From Bordetella parapertussis (GTDB taxonomy: Bacteria > Pseudomonadota > Gammaproteobacteria > Burkholderiales > Burkholderiaceae_B), in the NCBI GenBank assembly GCA_945903445.1, contig CAMDNZ010000033.1, positions 1-35,619 of the forward strand: a stretch of DNA of 35,619 bases, written 5' to 3'. Below, piece after piece: positions 16,757 to 25,883 of the stretch. The position numbers and the translations under genes are program-made. Under the pieces are notes generated by a model. The model searched no databases. It had not been told where the DNA came from and saw nothing but the letters and a program-made list of their open reading frames with translations. Within the stretch, counting starts at the first letter, position 1. Each line of letters begins with the position of its first letter.

Positions 16757-16773
16757 ATCCTAAGATTCGCTTC
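16757..16773 (+). promoter_or_regulatory. PmrA/QseB-type direct-repeat box upstream of the BOF gene
   Basis: CCTAAGATTCGCTTCAT matches the box in front of the response regulator at 14 of 17 positions and keeps the 6-N5-6 spacing. It lies 51 bases before the BOF-protein start codon, leaving room for a -10 element around TCAAAT. This points to control by the adjacent two-component system. Confidence 0.6.
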
Positions 16774-16824
16774 ATGTCCACGCGGTCAAATACAAACTCC
16801 AAACACGCAAACAGGAGTACAAGC

Positions 16825-17178
16825 ATGCGCAAGATTCTGACCCCCGCCTTTGTTTTCGCCGCTCTGATGAGCACCTCGGCCGTCAGCCTGGCTCAATACA
16901 ACGGCCCCAGCTCGATTCCGCAGGCGACCGCCAAGCAACTCACCGATAGCGGCACCGACGATCAAAAGGCGATTCTGCGCGGCAAGATCATCTCGCACGA
17001 CGGCGACGACAACTACACGTTTCAGGACAACACCGGCAAGATCAGCGTCGAGATCTCCAAACGCCACTTTCCGGCCAACCAGCCTATCGGTTCCGAGCAG
17101 CAGGTCGAACTGCACGGCGAACTGGACAAGGATCGTCATGGCATCGAATTCGACGTCGATCAGTTGCGCGTCCTGTAA
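16825..17178 (+). CDS. Secreted BOF-fold (YgiW-like) protein
   Basis: The 117-residue protein starts with a signal peptide (MRKILTPAFVFAALMSTSAV, cleavage likely after SLA). The mature part is one bacterial OB fold: LRGKIISHDGDDNYTFQDNT, then ISVEISKRHF, and ending GIEFDVDQLRVL. It belongs to the YgiW/NirD-type BOF family of small periplasmic stress-linked proteins. The ATG follows AGGAG with eight bases of spacing. In E. coli ygiW is also a neighbour of qseBC, so the link between this family and such two-component systems recurs here. The ligand is unknown. Confidence 0.88.
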   Translation: MRKILTPAFVFAALMSTSAVSLAQYNGPSSIPQATAKQLTDSGTDDQKAILRGKIISHDGDDNYTFQDNTGKISVEISKRHFPANQPIGSEQQVELHGELDKDRHGIEFDVDQLRVL

Positions 17179-17254
17179 TTCGCTCACGTCTCCCGGCCGG
17201 CCAAGCCTAATGCAACATCGCGGTACACTCGGCCGGCAAAAATTGGGAGACCTT

Positions 17255-18400
17255 ATGTTTGATACGCAGGATATTGCGCAGGCAGTCGAGCTGCGCAAAT
17301 TTTTTCACGCTCATCCCGAACTGAAGTTCGAAGAACACCAGACCGCAGCGCGCGTCGCCGACGTGCTACGTCGCTTGGGCTATGAAGTCACTGAAGGCGT
17401 CGTCGGCACCGGTGTGATCGGCATGCTGGATACGGGCCGCCCGGGCAAGACCATCGGACTGCGTGCCGACATGGACGCGCTGCCCATCGTCGAACAGACG
17501 GGTGCCGAGTACACCTCGACCAAACCTGGCCTGATGCACGCCTGCGGTCACGATGGACACACCGCCACCTTGCTGCTGGCCGCCATGCAGATCGCCCGGC
17601 TGCGTGATCGGCTCAACGGTCGAGTCAAACTGATTTTCCAACCTGGCGAAGAAGGTGGCCTGGGTGCAGAAAAAATGGTTCAAGCCGGCGTGCTGGACGA
17701 CGTCGATGCGATTTTCGGCTATCACAACCGCCCCGGTTTTCCCGAAGGCAAAGTATTCGTCAAGGCCAATGCGGCCATGGGCGGCTGCGACCAGTTCGAG
17801 CTGACCCTGCGCGGCCGTAGCGGGCATGCGGCCCGTCCGGATCAATCGGTCGACCCCATTTACATCGGCACCTTAGTCGTGCAGGCACTGCAAGGCATCG
17901 TCGCGCGCCAGGTTTCCCCCTTGGAAGCGGGTGTCGTCACCGTCGCGCAGTTCCATGCGGGCACGGCAGGCAACGTCATTCCGGCCTCGGCCGAGTTGGT
18001 CATCAACTCGCGCAACAGCTCGCCGCGCGTGCGTGAGACCATCGTTGCGCAGATCGAAGCGGTCGTCGCCGGCATCTGCCAGGCTTACGGTGCGAGCTTC
18101 GAACTGCGCAACGTGCTGAGTATTCCCGCCGTCATGAACGACCCCGAGCAATCGCGCTTCGTAGTGGACGCTGCGGCCAAGCGCTTCCCCGCGGGTCAGG
18201 TCGAGACCATCGACTTCATGCCGACCATCGGCTCGGAAGACTTCGCATTTTTCCTGCAAAACAAGCCGGGCTGCTTCTTCTTCGTCGGCATCGGCGAAGA
18301 CAAACCTTACCTGCATAACTCGGATTACGACTTCAACGACAAGATCCTGCCCGTTGCTGCCGGTACTTTCCTGGCCATCGTCGAGGACATGCTGGCATGA
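17255..18400 (+). CDS. M20D-family amidohydrolase (hippurate / aminoacyl-conjugate hydrolase)
   Basis: The 381-residue zinc hydrolase cleaves the amide bond of an N-acyl or N-aminobenzoyl amino acid. Metal-ligand motifs are HACGHDGHTAT, PGEEGG and a late GSEDFAF; the small dimerisation domain begins near LRGRSGHAARP. The start has GGGAGA five bases upstream. The stop overlaps the transporter start (ATGA), so both are translated together. Pairing with an AbgT transporter resembles the E. coli abgABT system for p-aminobenzoyl-glutamate, but there is only one hydrolase subunit here, so the substrate is not certain. Confidence 0.92.
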   Translation: MFDTQDIAQAVELRKFFHAHPELKFEEHQTAARVADVLRRLGYEVTEGVVGTGVIGMLDTGRPGKTIGLRADMDALPIVEQTGAEYTSTKPGLMHACGHDGHTATLLLAAMQIARLRDRLNGRVKLIFQPGEEGGLGAEKMVQAGVLDDVDAIFGYHNRPGFPEGKVFVKANAAMGGCDQFELTLRGRSGHAARPDQSVDPIYIGTLVVQALQGIVARQVSPLEAGVVTVAQFHAGTAGNVIPASAELVINSRNSSPRVRETIVAQIEAVVAGICQAYGASFELRNVLSIPAVMNDPEQSRFVVDAAAKRFPAGQVETIDFMPTIGSEDFAFFLQNKPGCFFFVGIGEDKPYLHNSDYDFNDKILPVAAGTFLAIVEDMLA

Positions 18401-19896
18401 AGACTTTTCTGAATTTCATCGAACGCGCGGGCAACAAACTGCCGCATCCTTTCATCCTGTTCTGGATTCTGGCGCTCATCACCATCCTGGTGTCCTGGGG
18501 CATGAGCCACCTGAACCTGGGCCTGTCCAACCCCAAGACGGGTGCGGCGGTTGTGGTTCGCAGCCTGGTGTCCGAAGATGGCTTACGCTTCATGTTGGAT
18601 GGCGTGGTGAAGAACTTCATCGCGTTCCCGCCGCTGGGCGTGATCATCGTCGTGATGTTCGGTATCGGCGTGGCCGATCGCGTGGGATTGATCGGTACGC
18701 TGATGCAGCTGACCGTGGTCAAGGCACCGCCCAAGCTGGTGACCACCGCCATCGTCGTCAGCGCCATTTGCGGTAGCGTGGCGGCCGACGCGACCTACCT
18801 GATTCTCGTGCCGCTAGCCGGCATGATCTTCAAGTCGCTGGGACGTAATCCGATCGCAGGCGCGGCGCTGGCTTATGCGGCAGCGGGCGCGGGTTTTAAC
18901 GCCAACATCTTTCTGATGCCGACCGACGTATTGCTGTCGTCGATCTCGACCGAAGCGGCGCGCACCATCGATCCGACGGCCTATGTCTCGCCGCTGGATA
19001 ACTACTACTTCGTGGCCGTGTCGACGCTGATGCTGGTGATCGTGGGTGTGGTGGTGTTCCACAAGCTGATCGAGCCGCGTGCCAATACGCTGCAAGCCAC
19101 CCACGACGTCGCTGTCGAACTGCCTGAAGTGGGCCCGACGCAAATTCGCGGCTTGAAACGCGCAGGCGTGGCCACGGTAGTGTTCTTCGGTCTGGTGGTG
19201 GCGGCGGTATGGTCCGATACCTCGCCATTGCGCAATCCGGACGGCGGTCTGGTGCCCTCGCCGCTATTGAATGCCGTCGTGCCGCTGCTGTTCTTGTGGT
19301 TCCTGCTGGTCGGTATCGTCTATGGTCGCGCCACCGGTCAGATCAAGACCAGCGGCGACGTACCCAAATTGATCGGCGAAGCCGCCAAGGATCTGGCGCC
19401 CGTGCTGGTGCTGTTCTTCGCAATTTCGCAGTTTTTGGCCTACTTCCGTTGGACTGGCCTGGGCGAGGCGATTGCCGTGTCGGGTTCGGGTGTGTTGACT
19501 GAATCGGGCTTCCACGGTTTGCCCTTGGTGCTGGCCTTCGTGGTGTTGGGCGCATTGTTGAGCTTCTTCATCACCAGCGGATCGGCTCAATGGGCACTGA
19601 TGGCGCCAGTGTTCGTGCCGATGCTGATGCTAGTGGGTTTCGAGCCGGCATTCGTGCAGGCCGCCTACCGGATAGGCGACTCGACCACCAATATTTTGTC
19701 GCCCATGAGCCCGTACTTCGCGCTGACGCTGGCGTTCATGCAGCGCTATAAGCCGGATATGGGCATCGGCTCGCTGGCGGCGTTGATGCTGCCAATGTCG
19801 GTGTGCTATTTCATCTCGTGGACGGCCTTGCTGCTGCTGTGGGGTTGGGCAGGCTGGCCAATCGGCCCTGGCATTTATATGTTGTCGGGTTCCTAA
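18397..19896 (+). CDS. abgT: AbgT-family transporter
   Basis: The 499-residue inner-membrane protein has about 12 hydrophobic segments and begins MKTFLNFIERAGNKLPHPF, typical of AbgT proteins. Conserved stretches include SAICGSVAADATYLILVPLA and, near the end, RIGDSTTNILSPMSPYFAL. The family imports p-aminobenzoyl-glutamate (AbgT) or exports antifolates (YdaH, MtrF). Coupling to an amidohydrolase favours import of an amide that is then hydrolysed. A strong terminator follows. Confidence 0.92.
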   Translation: MKTFLNFIERAGNKLPHPFILFWILALITILVSWGMSHLNLGLSNPKTGAAVVVRSLVSEDGLRFMLDGVVKNFIAFPPLGVIIVVMFGIGVADRVGLIGTLMQLTVVKAPPKLVTTAIVVSAICGSVAADATYLILVPLAGMIFKSLGRNPIAGAALAYAAAGAGFNANIFLMPTDVLLSSISTEAARTIDPTAYVSPLDNYYFVAVSTLMLVIVGVVVFHKLIEPRANTLQATHDVAVELPEVGPTQIRGLKRAGVATVVFFGLVVAAVWSDTSPLRNPDGGLVPSPLLNAVVPLLFLWFLLVGIVYGRATGQIKTSGDVPKLIGEAAKDLAPVLVLFFAISQFLAYFRWTGLGEAIAVSGSGVLTESGFHGLPLVLAFVVLGALLSFFITSGSAQWALMAPVFVPMLMLVGFEPAFVQAAYRIGDSTTNILSPMSPYFALTLAFMQRYKPDMGIGSLAALMLPMSVCYFISWTALLLLWGWAGWPIGPGIYMLSGS

Positions 19897-19933
19897 GGTT
19901 CTCGGTTTGTAGTTCAGTAGTTTCGTAATACAA

Positions 19934-19975
19934 CAGGCTCCGGGTGGCTAAGCTGCCGGGAGCCTGTTTTGTTTT
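19934..19975 (+). terminator. Rho-independent terminator after the amidohydrolase-transporter operon
   Basis: CAGGCTCC and GGAGCCTG pair as the outer stem, with a partly paired inner stem, followed by TTTTGTTTT. The location 38 bases after the abgT stop is appropriate. Confidence 0.85.
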
Positions 19976-20235
19976 GCGATGGATGTCTTGCACGATCGGT
20001 GATGCGCACGAATAAATTTCGTTGGTCCTTGCCGATGTTCTCTAAACGAATGGCCGCTCAAACGTTTCGGGCGAACAGCTCGATAGCAAGCGATAGACAA
20101 TAAGCTGTTGGCCCAACCCGCTGCCCGGTTGGCCCGGCTAAAGCAGCGATTAGACTGGGACTGTATGGAAAACTGAAACGCCCGTAAACGGAACACACGA
20201 CAACGCCCCTGACGTCATTCCCAGGAGTAAGCGCA
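19976..20235. other. Gap upstream of rimJ
   Basis: Together with the terminator this gap exceeds 300 bases. Apart from the terminator I see no gene or RNA. An AGGAG at 20223-20227 serves the GTG start of rimJ, whose promoter must lie in this gap. Confidence 0.5.
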
Positions 20236-20793
20236 GTGAAAACCCATTTGGCGAACAACATTTGCACCGACCGACTGGTGTTATCGCGCTCGTCCATCAG
20301 AGATGCCGCCGATCTCCTGACCTACCGGATCGAGAACCGCGTTCATCTTCGACCGTGGGAGCCGAGACGATCCGACGATTTCTACACAGTGAAATCGTTT
20401 CAGTCCAGACTCGGCAGCATGGATGAACAAATGAGCGCCGGTCGCGCGATTCATTGGCTGATTCGCCGCCCGGTATCCCCCGCGATCGTCGGCGAATGCA
20501 ACTTCACCCAATTCGTCGGCGAACCTTTTCAAGCGTGCTATCTCGGTTTTTCGCTATCGGCCTCCGAACAAGGACAAGGCCTGATGGCCGAGGCGTTATC
20601 CGCCGCCATAGCTTGCATCTTCGATAATAAAATGCATCGAATCATGGCCAACTACCGCCCCGAAAATCGGCGGAGCGCAAAGCTCTTGCATCGTCTTGGA
20701 TTCGAGGTCGAGGGTATCGCACGCGCCTATCTGAAGATCGATGGCAAATGGGCCGATCACATCCTGACAGCGAAAATAAACGACACTATGTAG
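20236..20793 (+). CDS. rimJ: GNAT N-acetyltransferase, RimJ type
   Basis: The 185-residue protein follows RimJ closely: TDRLVL at the start, ENRVHLRPWEP, ACYLGFSLS, an acetyl-CoA loop in SEQGQGLMAEAL, then MHRIMANYRPENRRSAKLLH and LKIDGKWADHIL. RimJ acetylates the N-terminal alanine of ribosomal protein S5. The start is GTG with AGGAG eight bases upstream. The gene stands alone between the abgT terminator and comEC, whose 3' end overlaps its last 8 bp on the other strand. A related peptide or small-molecule acetyltransferase is the alternative. Confidence 0.85.
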   Translation: MKTHLANNICTDRLVLSRSSIRDAADLLTYRIENRVHLRPWEPRRSDDFYTVKSFQSRLGSMDEQMSAGRAIHWLIRRPVSPAIVGECNFTQFVGEPFQACYLGFSLSASEQGQGLMAEALSAAIACIFDNKMHRIMANYRPENRRSAKLLHRLGFEVEGIARAYLKIDGKWADHILTAKINDTM

Positions 20794-23608
20794 GGCGACG
20801 ATCCACACGGCAAGATTCTTCCGCCCGCTTAGTCAAGGGCTCATGCCAATAGCGCATACGGCGGTCGCGCCAGCTAAACACACTCAAAGCGTCGGCGGTC
20901 GAATTGGCTTGAACTGCCCCATCCAGATCGTTTCGCCAGAACGCAGCACCCGACCGCTGCCAACGCCGCGCCACCACTGGCGCAGGGTGATCGAAGCGAT
21001 TGCGATAGCCGTTCTGCGAAATCGCATGCCATGCACCCACCGCATCTACCCACGCTTGTGACGAAGACGATGCAGAACCATGGTGTGCCACCAGGGCGAC
21101 ATGCACCATGCCCACGGAATTGAGCAAAGCATCTTCTTCACGCTTGCCGATATCGCCCGTCAATACTGCCTTGTGATGCGCCCCTTCGATTCGCATCACG
21201 CAACTGGACGCGTTAGCTTGCGCTTGCGTATATGTTCGACCCACGGGGGGGTGCAAAAAGGTAAACCGGACTTCGTCATAAGTCCAGCTCATACCCGCTG
21301 CGCACGCTTGAAACGACAGCGGGCTCACGATCGGCGGGACATTCGGTATCGGAACATTCAAATCGAAGGGCGCGTGAGCCAGTCGCACAGGCACGGCATC
21401 CAACAATCCGGCGACGCCCCCATAATGATCCGCGTGACGATGGGACACGATCAACCTATCGACGTAGTGCCTGCCCTGAGCCATTAGATAGGGGGCAATA
21501 ACCCGAGCGCCGCTATCGCTACCGTCGCCGAACGCCAGGCCGGTATCGAAAACCACCGTATGTCGCGCCGTTTTCACTATGACCGCCCCGCCCTGCCCGA
21601 TGTCCAACGCCACCAAGCGCCATTCGCCCGCACGCATCGCTGCAGGCTTGACAAGCAGCAACGGCAATACCAATAGCCAGGCCGTTCGCCGCAAAGGCAA
21701 TCCACGCGGCAGCAATGCATAGAACACCCCTACCAGCGCCAAGATCGTCAAGCTCGTCGTTTCTGCTGCAACGGGCCATGCGGCATGGTCTCGCTGCGCC
21801 AACCACGTGACTGGCGCCATCGTGGTCGCCAGCAGGGCATGGGCACTTGTCCCTAACCAAGTCGTGATGATCGCTTGCGGTGCCAGAAGACATGCCACGG
21901 CAAAGGCCAATGTCAGCGGCGTGCCCAATGCACCCATCACTGGAATGGCAAGTGCGTTGGCCAAAGGCGATACCAAAGACACATTGCCCATCCCAGCCGC
22001 GAGCAGCGGCGCAAGCGACAGCGTGATCACCCATTGGATGCGCCCAGCCTGAATGAGGGCCTGTCGTGCTTTTTCCCAACGAGCCGCCATAGTGGCGTGC
22101 CATTGCGCCGCGCGAGTAAGCGGCGGATCGACGTACAGAAAATCGGGACGATCTCGATAAGACAGGTCACGAACCCTCTTGCCTGCACGCACGCCTGTTG
22201 AATCGACAGCCAGGCCCATCGAATCGGCTGGACTAATCGTAATGCCCGTTCTGCTAATCGATTTAGCAGGCGCAGGCTGACGCGGCGCACTCGCATCGAC
22301 GACCGCCAAGATCGCGGCAACCGCAGCGAACGACAACCAAAACCCAGCCGACAAAGGTGCCCACGGATGCGCCGTCACCACCAACGCGGCGGCCAACGCA
22401 AGCGCCCGCCATCCGCCACAGGGCAGCCGACAGAGCAATGCCGCCAGAAACACCGTCAGCATGATGAACACGCGGCGTGCGGGTATGCCCCAGCCGGCCA
22501 ACGAACAATACGCAATGGCTGCGACCCACGCGGCAATTGCAGCGACCGTTTGCGCTGGAATATGCGTGCTCGCAGCATAGGCGGCGCGCCGTTTCGTCCA
22601 TCGCGCGGGCCACATCAGGCGACGCCAAAACCATGTCGTCACACCGACGACCAAGGCCACGACCCACCCAATGTGTAAACCGCTGATCGCCACGAGATGG
22701 GCGATGCCGCTGCGATTCAACACCTGTCTGTCTGAATACGCAATTTTACTTTGGTCGCCCAGCGCCAACGCAACGATCAACCCCGCATAGCGCGCATCGC
22801 CGAGGCTGGCCTGCATCTGCTGCCTGAGCGAATAGCGCATCCGCTGAACCCATATGTCCGGCCGACCCGTCGTGCCTGTGCCAAGTAGCTGCGGTTGGCC
22901 GCGCACTCTGCCAGTCGCTCGTATGCCTTGTGAGAACATGCTTGCCTCGCCGTCGATCCCTGTGGGGTTCATCGAAGCGCGTGGCGGGCGCAGTAGCAGT
23001 GCCATGCGCCACCGTTGCCCCGGGATGAGTTCCGGCAGGGGGGCTTTGCTACGAAAAGCTGCGTTCCACGTCACAGCAATATGCCGGGGAACGCCCTTCG
23101 GACGATCGGCCGACACCTCCACCACAACGCGCCGCCGCTGCGCATCTCCCATGGGTAAGCCGGCGATCACGACATCCAGTCGCTGCACGCGATCGCGGTG
23201 TTGGCACGCCAAACTGTCTGCCAATCGATTGTGCGCGCGCGTAGAGGCGTAGGCGAAGCCGGTCGATACGGCAGCCATCATGCACAAGGCCCAGATGAGC
23301 CAGGGTCGGCCTCGATCGTGCGAATGACCTCGTGCGCGAGCACGATCTGAATCAGGGTCGCAAACACGATCGAGGTCACGCTCGCAAGGCAAGCCGAGCG
23401 CCGCCTTCCACGAGGCTGGGCCACACCCATGAATGCGACGACAACCACGCCTTGTCCACCACCATCGACGCCCACACCAGGCTGCAATCACACACACCAC
23501 AGCGCCCACCAGCATGAATGCTGTCATCGAACGGCCAGGCAGCGTCGACAGCGTCTGCACAGCGGCCACGCCTGCCGTGTAGGCCACCAGCACGGTTCGT
23601 CCCCACAT
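20786..23608 (-). CDS. comEC: DNA internalisation protein ComEC/Rec2
   Basis: The 940-residue inner-membrane channel passes single-stranded DNA into the cell during natural transformation. An N-terminal membrane and DUF4131 region is followed by the Competence domain, recognisable by LVAISGLHIGWVVALV and further hydrophobic helices. The C-terminal metallo-beta-lactamase-like domain contains SHRHADHYGG (HxHxDH) and ALVAHHGS. It is somewhat longer than many ComEC proteins because of a basic, charged stretch near residues 60-100. AGGCGG precedes the ATG. No other competence gene is in the window. Confidence 0.93.
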   Translation of the reverse strand: MWGRTVLVAYTAGVAAVQTLSTLPGRSMTAFMLVGAVVCVIAAWCGRRWWWTRRGCRRIHGCGPASWKAALGLPCERDLDRVCDPDSDRARARGHSHDRGRPWLIWALCMMAAVSTGFAYASTRAHNRLADSLACQHRDRVQRLDVVIAGLPMGDAQRRRVVVEVSADRPKGVPRHIAVTWNAAFRSKAPLPELIPGQRWRMALLLRPPRASMNPTGIDGEASMFSQGIRATGRVRGQPQLLGTGTTGRPDIWVQRMRYSLRQQMQASLGDARYAGLIVALALGDQSKIAYSDRQVLNRSGIAHLVAISGLHIGWVVALVVGVTTWFWRRLMWPARWTKRRAAYAASTHIPAQTVAAIAAWVAAIAYCSLAGWGIPARRVFIMLTVFLAALLCRLPCGGWRALALAAALVVTAHPWAPLSAGFWLSFAAVAAILAVVDASAPRQPAPAKSISRTGITISPADSMGLAVDSTGVRAGKRVRDLSYRDRPDFLYVDPPLTRAAQWHATMAARWEKARQALIQAGRIQWVITLSLAPLLAAGMGNVSLVSPLANALAIPVMGALGTPLTLAFAVACLLAPQAIITTWLGTSAHALLATTMAPVTWLAQRDHAAWPVAAETTSLTILALVGVFYALLPRGLPLRRTAWLLVLPLLLVKPAAMRAGEWRLVALDIGQGGAVIVKTARHTVVFDTGLAFGDGSDSGARVIAPYLMAQGRHYVDRLIVSHRHADHYGGVAGLLDAVPVRLAHAPFDLNVPIPNVPPIVSPLSFQACAAGMSWTYDEVRFTFLHPPVGRTYTQAQANASSCVMRIEGAHHKAVLTGDIGKREEDALLNSVGMVHVALVAHHGSASSSSQAWVDAVGAWHAISQNGYRNRFDHPAPVVARRWQRSGAAFWRNDLDGAVQANSTADALSVFSWRDRRMRYWHEPLTKRAEESCRVDRRPT

Positions 23609-23805
23609 GGCGTCCGCCTAAATACGCCAAAGACTACGTGCTTCGCTCACGTCCAGGTGCGCAACAAAGTCTACACCTGACCCTCGGCATGCCACAGAAA
23701 AAAACACTATGAATTTTGCTCAATCTGCCCGCAAACCCAACTCACGCTATATCGGATATAAACCCGGCTTCGCGCATTCCACCGCATCATCCGTACGGAG
23801 CTTTC

Positions 23806-24843
23806 ATGTCCATCCTGTTGCCCACAACGCTTGTCGGCTCATACGCCCAGCCCGACTGGTTGATCGATCGCAAGCGCCTTGGCGACCGCTTCCCGCCGCG
23901 CGTTCGCGCCCAGGAGCTGTGGCGCGTCGCACCCGAATGGCTGGAGCAGGCGCAGGACGATGCGACGCTTTTGGCCATTCGCGATCAAGAAGCGGCAGGC
24001 GTGGACATCGTCACCGATGGCGAGGTTCGCCGCGAAAGCTACTCCAACCGCTTCGCTACCGCCTTAGAAGGCGTCGATCTCGACAACCCCGGCACGGCGC
24101 TGGACCGCAGCGGCCATCCCAACCCGGTGCCACGCGTGGTGGGCAAGATCCGGCGCAAACATGCCGTACAAGTTCGCGACGTGACATTCCTGCGCGCGCA
24201 CACCAACCGCCAGATCAAGATCACGGTACCCGGTCCGTTCACCACGGCGCAACAGGCCCAGAACGACTTCTACTCGTCGGAGGCGGACATGGCTTTCGAT
24301 TACGCTCAAGCCGTCAACGAAGAGATTCGCGATCTGTTCGCAGCCGGTGCCGACGTGGTGCAGATAGACGAGCCCTACATGCAGGCACGTCCCGAAAAAG
24401 CCCGCGAATACGGCGTCGACGTCCTGAACCGTGCGCTCGAAGGCATCACGGGTCGCACCGCGGTACACATCTGTTTCGGTTATGCCGCCGTCATTCACGC
24501 CCGTCCCAACGGCTACTCGTTCCTGCCGGAACTCTGCGGCTGCTCGGCACACCAGATTTCGATCGAAACCGCGCAATCGAATCTGGATTGCTCGGTGCTC
24601 GATTCATTGCCCAGTAAGGACATCATGTTGGGCGTACTGGATCTCTCGACCGACGAAATCGAGCAGCCGGAAGTGGTGGCCGCAAGAATCCGCCGCGCAC
24701 TGCCGCACGTCGCACCCGAACGCCTCATCATTGCTCCCGATTGCGGCCTGAAGTATCTTTCCCGAGAAGTGGCATTCGGCAAGATGAAGGCAATGGTCGA
24801 GGGCACCAGAATCGTTCGCGCAGAATTGGCCGCACGCGCCTGA
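23806..24843 (+). CDS. MetE-like (cobalamin-independent methionine synthase family) protein
   Basis: The 345-residue protein covers only the catalytic barrel of MetE (core-MetE type). It begins LLPTTLVGSYAQPDWLID. Candidate zinc ligands are the His and Cys of VHICFGYA, a later Glu, and the Cys of IAPDCGLKYL. The family includes methyltransferases that use folate or corrinoid donors, and many uncharacterised members in catabolic clusters. The ATG at 23806 has CGGAG six bases upstream. It lies directly before a Bug receptor and the prpF remnant, so a role in breakdown of an organic acid or methylated substrate is as likely as methionine synthesis. Confidence 0.8.
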   Translation: MSILLPTTLVGSYAQPDWLIDRKRLGDRFPPRVRAQELWRVAPEWLEQAQDDATLLAIRDQEAAGVDIVTDGEVRRESYSNRFATALEGVDLDNPGTALDRSGHPNPVPRVVGKIRRKHAVQVRDVTFLRAHTNRQIKITVPGPFTTAQQAQNDFYSSEADMAFDYAQAVNEEIRDLFAAGADVVQIDEPYMQARPEKAREYGVDVLNRALEGITGRTAVHICFGYAAVIHARPNGYSFLPELCGCSAHQISIETAQSNLDCSVLDSLPSKDIMLGVLDLSTDEIEQPEVVAARIRRALPHVAPERLIIAPDCGLKYLSREVAFGKMKAMVEGTRIVRAELAARA

Positions 24844-24881
24844 ACAATCGCTTCTCCACTCCTACCGACCCAGGTGCCCAC

Positions 24882-25838
24882 ATGTTGCGCAAGCTGATCG
24901 CCCTCTCCCTTTTGTGCTGGGTACCGCTGGCCGGTGCTCAGGATTTTCCCACGAAGCCCATCACCATCGTGGTGCCGGTGCCACCAGGCGGCATCGTCGA
25001 TCTGGCCGCAAGACTGGCCGGCGAGCCCCTGGCCAGCGGTCTGGGTCAACCCACCGTGATCGACAACCGAACTGGCGCGAGCGGCAATATCGCCTATAAC
25101 CTGGTGGCCGCGGCGCCGCCCGATGGGTATACGTTGTTGGCGTCCTATTCGATGTATCACGCGGGCAATCCATCGATGTTCAGCGGCTTGCGCTGGAACG
25201 CCCAGTCGTTCAAGCCGGTCGGCATGGTGGCCGTCGCACCGCACGTCGTAGCCGTGCATCCCTCCTTACCCGTCAATGATCTGAAAGAGCTCGTCGCCTA
25301 TGCCAAGGCGCATCCTGGCGAGATCAACTACGCCTCGCAAGGCAGCGGATCGGTGCCGCATGTCGGTACCGAACTGCTCAAGCAACTGACCCAGACGGAC
25401 ATGGTTCACGTGCCCTATAAGGGTTCGGGACCGGCCATTCAAGACGTGTTATCGGGCCGCGTTCAACTGTTCGTGACAACACCGCCTTCGGTGATCGGCC
25501 ACGTTCAAATGGGCAAGCTGCGCGCGATCGCAGTGGCTGGCGCCGCCCGCCATCCCATGATTCCGAACGTGCCCACCGCTGCCGAGCAAGGCTATCCCGG
25601 CTTCGAGTTGGATGCCTGGGTTGCGCTGTTCGCGCCCGCCAACACGCCCGACGCCATCGTGCAGAAGATCAGCACGGCCCTGGACGCGGGGCTACAGAAG
25701 CCGGAACGCATCAAGACCGCCACCGAAGCAGGCATACGCGTGAATTACCAGAATCCGGAACAGCTCGGACGCACGGTGAAGGAAGATACCGCCCACTGGT
25801 CGCAGGTGATCGAGTCGGCCAACATCACGGTGAATTGA
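24882..25838 (+). CDS. Bug-family periplasmic solute receptor
   Basis: This 318-residue protein has a signal peptide ending LAGAQ and the Bug/TctC fold: FPTKPITIVVPVPPGGIVDL, GQPTVIDNRTGASGN, PYKGSGPAIQDVLSGRVQ and PNVPTAAEQGYPGFE. Bug proteins bind carboxylates and similar small organic molecules in the periplasm, usually for TctAB-type transporters or for sensing. No tctAB genes are in the window, so it may serve a distant transporter. It starts 38 bp after the MetE-like gene and is probably cotranscribed with it. The ligand is unknown. Confidence 0.92.
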   Translation: MLRKLIALSLLCWVPLAGAQDFPTKPITIVVPVPPGGIVDLAARLAGEPLASGLGQPTVIDNRTGASGNIAYNLVAAAPPDGYTLLASYSMYHAGNPSMFSGLRWNAQSFKPVGMVAVAPHVVAVHPSLPVNDLKELVAYAKAHPGEINYASQGSGSVPHVGTELLKQLTQTDMVHVPYKGSGPAIQDVLSGRVQLFVTTPPSVIGHVQMGKLRAIAVAGAARHPMIPNVPTAAEQGYPGFELDAWVALFAPANTPDAIVQKISTALDAGLQKPERIKTATEAGIRVNYQNPEQLGRTVKEDTAHWSQVIESANITVN

Positions 25839-25883
25839 CGCCTCGCGCTATGATCGTCGCCTCATTTCCGAGGCGAGCGGAGC

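Noticed and set aside
23709..24617. 302-codon plus-strand frame overlapping the MetE-like gene
   Set aside because: It is out of frame with the clear MetE-like protein and rich in Arg and Gly; no ribosome-binding site.
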